Shown: piece by piece, positions 62,526 to 64,000 of the stretch | How the letters are laid out: every line of letters starts with the position of its first letter | How positions within the stretch are numbered: position 1 is the first letter of the stretch | Source of the DNA: Streptococcus cuniculi | GTDB taxonomy: Bacteria > Bacillota > Bacilli > Lactobacillales > Streptococcaceae | NCBI RefSeq assembly: GCF_001921845.1 | Contig: NZ_MSJM01000001.1 | Location: 124,001-188,000, forward strand | Length of the DNA: 64,000 nt | Direction of reading: 5' to 3' | The notes under the pieces: model-generated | Seen by the model: only the letters and a program-made list of their open reading frames with translations | Database searches by the model: none | What the model was told of the DNA's origin: nothing | Made by a program: the position numbers and the translations under genes

Positions 62526-62882
62526 ATGATATTCTTGAAAATTGCTTCTATTTTATTTCTTATACTTTCGCTCATTGTTTCTATCACCGCTGTGAAAGTA
62601 TTTCATTTGCAAAAAAAAGGCTGGAACTTTGCAGATATTGCCTTTCCTATTCTGGCATTTGAATTTTATCTGATTTCAGACAAGGTCTACTACCATAGCT
62701 TTTTGCCCCAGCTCATCTTGGCTTTCTCCATTTTGGTGCTGGCTATCGTTTGTTTTCTTCTATTTAAAAAGCGGAAATTTTCCTACCGCCGCTTCTTTAA
62801 ATTCTTCTGGCGAGCAGGCTTTATTCTGACCTTCTTCCTGTATCTGGCCCTCATTATTGCCATTTTCACGATAAAGGGTTAG
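62526..62882 (+). CDS. DUF3397 family membrane protein
   Basis: A 118-aa protein with four hydrophobic helices (about 4-22, 36-52, 62-82, 92-115) separated by short basic loops. The layout and the LQKKGWNFADIAFPILAFEFYLISDKV-type second segment fit DUF3397 of Firmicutes. No clear Shine-Dalgarno is visible before the ATG. It is divergent from rplK-rplA. Function unknown. Confidence 0.7.
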   Translation: MIFLKIASILFLILSLIVSITAVKVFHLQKKGWNFADIAFPILAFEFYLISDKVYYHSFLPQLILAFSILVLAIVCFLLFKKRKFSYRRFFKFFWRAGFILTFFLYLALIIAIFTIKG

Positions 62883-62958
62883 TGAGACTTTTCTTAGTCG
62901 GAAATCGAATGGTAAGTTAGCAGCGCTTTTACCTTATTTAAGTTTGTCTACGGTCTGT

Positions 62959-62981
62959 AGCGCTCTTGTAGAGCGCTTTTT
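62959..62981 (+). terminator. Terminator after the DUF3397 gene
   Basis: AGCGCTCT (62959-62966) and AGAGCGCT (62970-62977), loop TGT, followed by T's. Confidence 0.85.
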
Positions 62982-63049
62982 CTTATCCTATAAATAGGTT
63001 GAACTTGATGTTCTTTTCAACTCCGCAGTTGGGGGTATCAAACAAATAA

Positions 63050-63087
63050 AAAAGGCAAATCGTTTAAGATTTGTTTGTCTTTTTTAT
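63050..63087 (-). terminator. Probable terminator near the zinc-binding small gene
   Basis: AAAAAAGGCAAATC and GATTTG(TTT)GTCTTTTTT can pair with a small bulge, between converging genes. Confidence 0.55.
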
Positions 63088-63127
63088 TATAAGGGGCTTT
63101 ATCACACTTTCTTTATCTAATAACACG

Positions 63128-63298
63128 TCATTGAGGCCCTCTTTTAATCGGATGTCGCCAATAACGACGTCTACAGACAATACCACAAAACTGAGTTCTT
63201 TTATCAAAGACACCTTCTACTGTAGTCACTACCTGTCCACACCTCTTACAGATAAACTTTCTTCTTTGGTAAAATTTATGATTTAATTCTTTCTTCAT
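63128..63298 (-). CDS. Small putative zinc-binding protein, 56 aa
   Basis: A basic 56-aa protein with CKRCG and FCGIVCRRR, a C-x2-C...C-x3-C layout suggesting a structural zinc site. I start at MKKELNHKFYQRRKF (63298) although its Shine-Dalgarno is poor; a TTG 33 bp upstream is in frame. No family recognised. It could bind RNA given its charge. Isolated between the DUF3397 and LPXTG genes. Confidence 0.5.
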   Translation of the reverse strand: MKKELNHKFYQRRKFICKRCGQVVTTVEGVFDKRTQFCGIVCRRRYWRHPIKRGPQ

Positions 63299-63525
63299 GC
63301 CTAAAACCACTATTCTTTGCGTTTTTATCAAGATTCAATTTAAAAAGTCTGACGTGCTGTTGCTTTATTTTTTGCCATTAAAATAGTAAATGACTTTATT
63401 CTCTTTTTAAATGGCTACTTTCAACTCTTTTAGTGACTGAAGAGAAAAGGATTGTGAATTTAAAAAATCTCTTCAGCCATTAAAAAAGTATAGGATACCT
63501 GAAAAGGTTTACTATAATTAAAAAG
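63299..63525. other. Gene-free region with an inverted repeat
   Basis: No supported gene. CTGAAGAGA (63437-63445) and TCTCTTCAG (63468-63476) can form a hairpin with a 22-nt loop; its role is unknown. The rest is A/T-rich. Confidence 0.4.
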
Positions 63526-63555
63526 TCCAATAAAGAGTTCCCTCTTTATTGGACC
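63520..63555 (-). terminator. Terminator of the LPXTG gene
   Basis: GTCCAATAAAGAG (63526-63538) and its perfect complement (63543-63555), loop TTCC, with a T-run after the stem on the minus strand. Confidence 0.85.
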
Positions 63556-63645
63556 TATTGCAATAGTTTTCACTACTAGCAATCATCTAAAGCAAACTGG
63601 ATCGTTTGCTATATAGAGGTAAAATAACATCACTATTCAAATATA

Positions 63646-64000
63646 CTACTTATTTTTGACAACAACTTTCATTCCCAATGCAACAATTCCTAGTAACAGG
63701 ATACCTGCAATCGTCATGATAGAAGCTTCTTCACCAGTCCTTGGTAACACAGATGCCTGTGGAGTATCTGCCTTATCTGATACACTTGGTTCTGTACTAT
63801 TGCTTGCTACAGTGCTGCTGCTTGGGGCTGTACTACTACTTGGCGCAGTGCTGCTACTTGGGGCAGTGCTGCTACTTGGCGCAGTGCTACTACTTGGTTC
63901 TGTACTGCTGCTTGGCGCAGTGCTGCTACTTGGTTCTGTACTGCTACTTGGTTCTGTACTGCTGCTTGGGGCTGTACTGCTGCTTGGGGCTGTACTGCTA
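63646..64000 (-). CDS. LPXTG-anchored Ser-rich repeat protein, C-terminal part
   Basis: An open frame enters from the window edge with no stop until 63646. It encodes repeats of the hexapeptide SSSTAP/SSSTEP (18-bp units, about ten visible), a linker ending DKADTPQASV, then the sortase motif LPRTG followed by EEASIMTIAGILLLG..., a hydrophobic helix and the basic tail KVVVKNK. The N-terminal ligand-binding part and start are outside the window. The repeats probably form a stalk and may be O-glycosylated. Confidence 0.85.
   Translation of the reverse strand, partial: SSTAPSSSTAPSSSTEPSSSTEPSSSTAPSSSTEPSSSTAPSSSTAPSSSTAPSSSTAPSSSTVASNSTEPSVSDKADTPQASVLPRTGEEASIMTIAGILLLGIVALGMKVVVKNK

Overview
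The window comes from a Firmicute and almost certainly from a naturally competent Streptococcus. Evidence for this includes the rnc-smc-HAD-HAD-ftsY cluster, livJHMGF beside ylbG and clpP, an L-Lys-type murE, comEA-comEC preceded by a SigX-type com-box, CodY, CtsR, NagR-type and Met-box operators of streptococcal form, BOX-like repeats and LPXTG surface proteins. The mitis/sanguinis/parasanguinis side of the genus fits best. I cannot name a species from sequence alone.

Layout. 1-4.2 kb: the end of an UPF0718-type permease, its TIGR03943 partner, zwf and a DNA alkylation repair protein. 4.2-11.5 kb (minus): rnc, smc, two Cof-type phosphatases and ftsY, tightly packed. 11.5-12.5 kb: a gene-free repeat island. 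12.5-17.5 kb (minus): the branched-chain amino acid ABC transporter livJHMGF under a CodY-box promoter, and ylbG. 17.6-19.6 kb: a small cyclophilin-like protein and an acyltransferase, divergent from a LysR regulator. 19.6-27.7 kb: clpP (CtsR box), upp, chorismate mutase, an SLC13 permease, two sulfur amino acid PLP enzymes with a Met-box, murE and a 16S pseudouridine synthase. 27.7-31.7 kb: nested repeats and a four-copy 111-bp array, nagB with two NagR-type operators, a 57-aa membrane protein, queA and an aminotransferase. 31.7-38.4 kb: sodA, holA, an acyl-CoA-ligase-like protein, comEC, comEA and tRNA-Thr(GGU).

38.5-50.7 kb (minus) is the accessory region. It holds a type IV secretion/conjugation gene set (pilin-like, TrbL/VirB6-like, PrgI, VirB4, CHAP hydrolase, VirB8/TcpC-like), a 1340-aa LPXTG adhesin, an unknown 102-aa protein and a frameshifted YdbC/PC4-like pseudogene. 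No relaxase, coupling protein or integrase is present, so it looks like a stripped integrative conjugative element fixed between tRNA-Thr and ald. 51.3-62.9 kb returns to core genes: ald, phoH, yozE, a D,D-carboxypeptidase, cvfB, frr, pyrH, a MurJ/YtgP flippase, a GST-like protein, rplA, rplK with paired L1-binding motifs, and a DUF3397 protein. The window ends in the C-terminus of a Ser-rich LPXTG protein.

The most unusual feature is the density and nesting of short palindromic repeats: at least two MITE-like families, BOX-like elements, a modular GAGGCTGGGAC family, a hairpin family with covarying arms around a TCCA-C-TGGA core, and two long tandem arrays. No system of clearly new type was proven. 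The best candidates for a second look are the relaxase-less secretion/adhesin island and the covarying palindromes.
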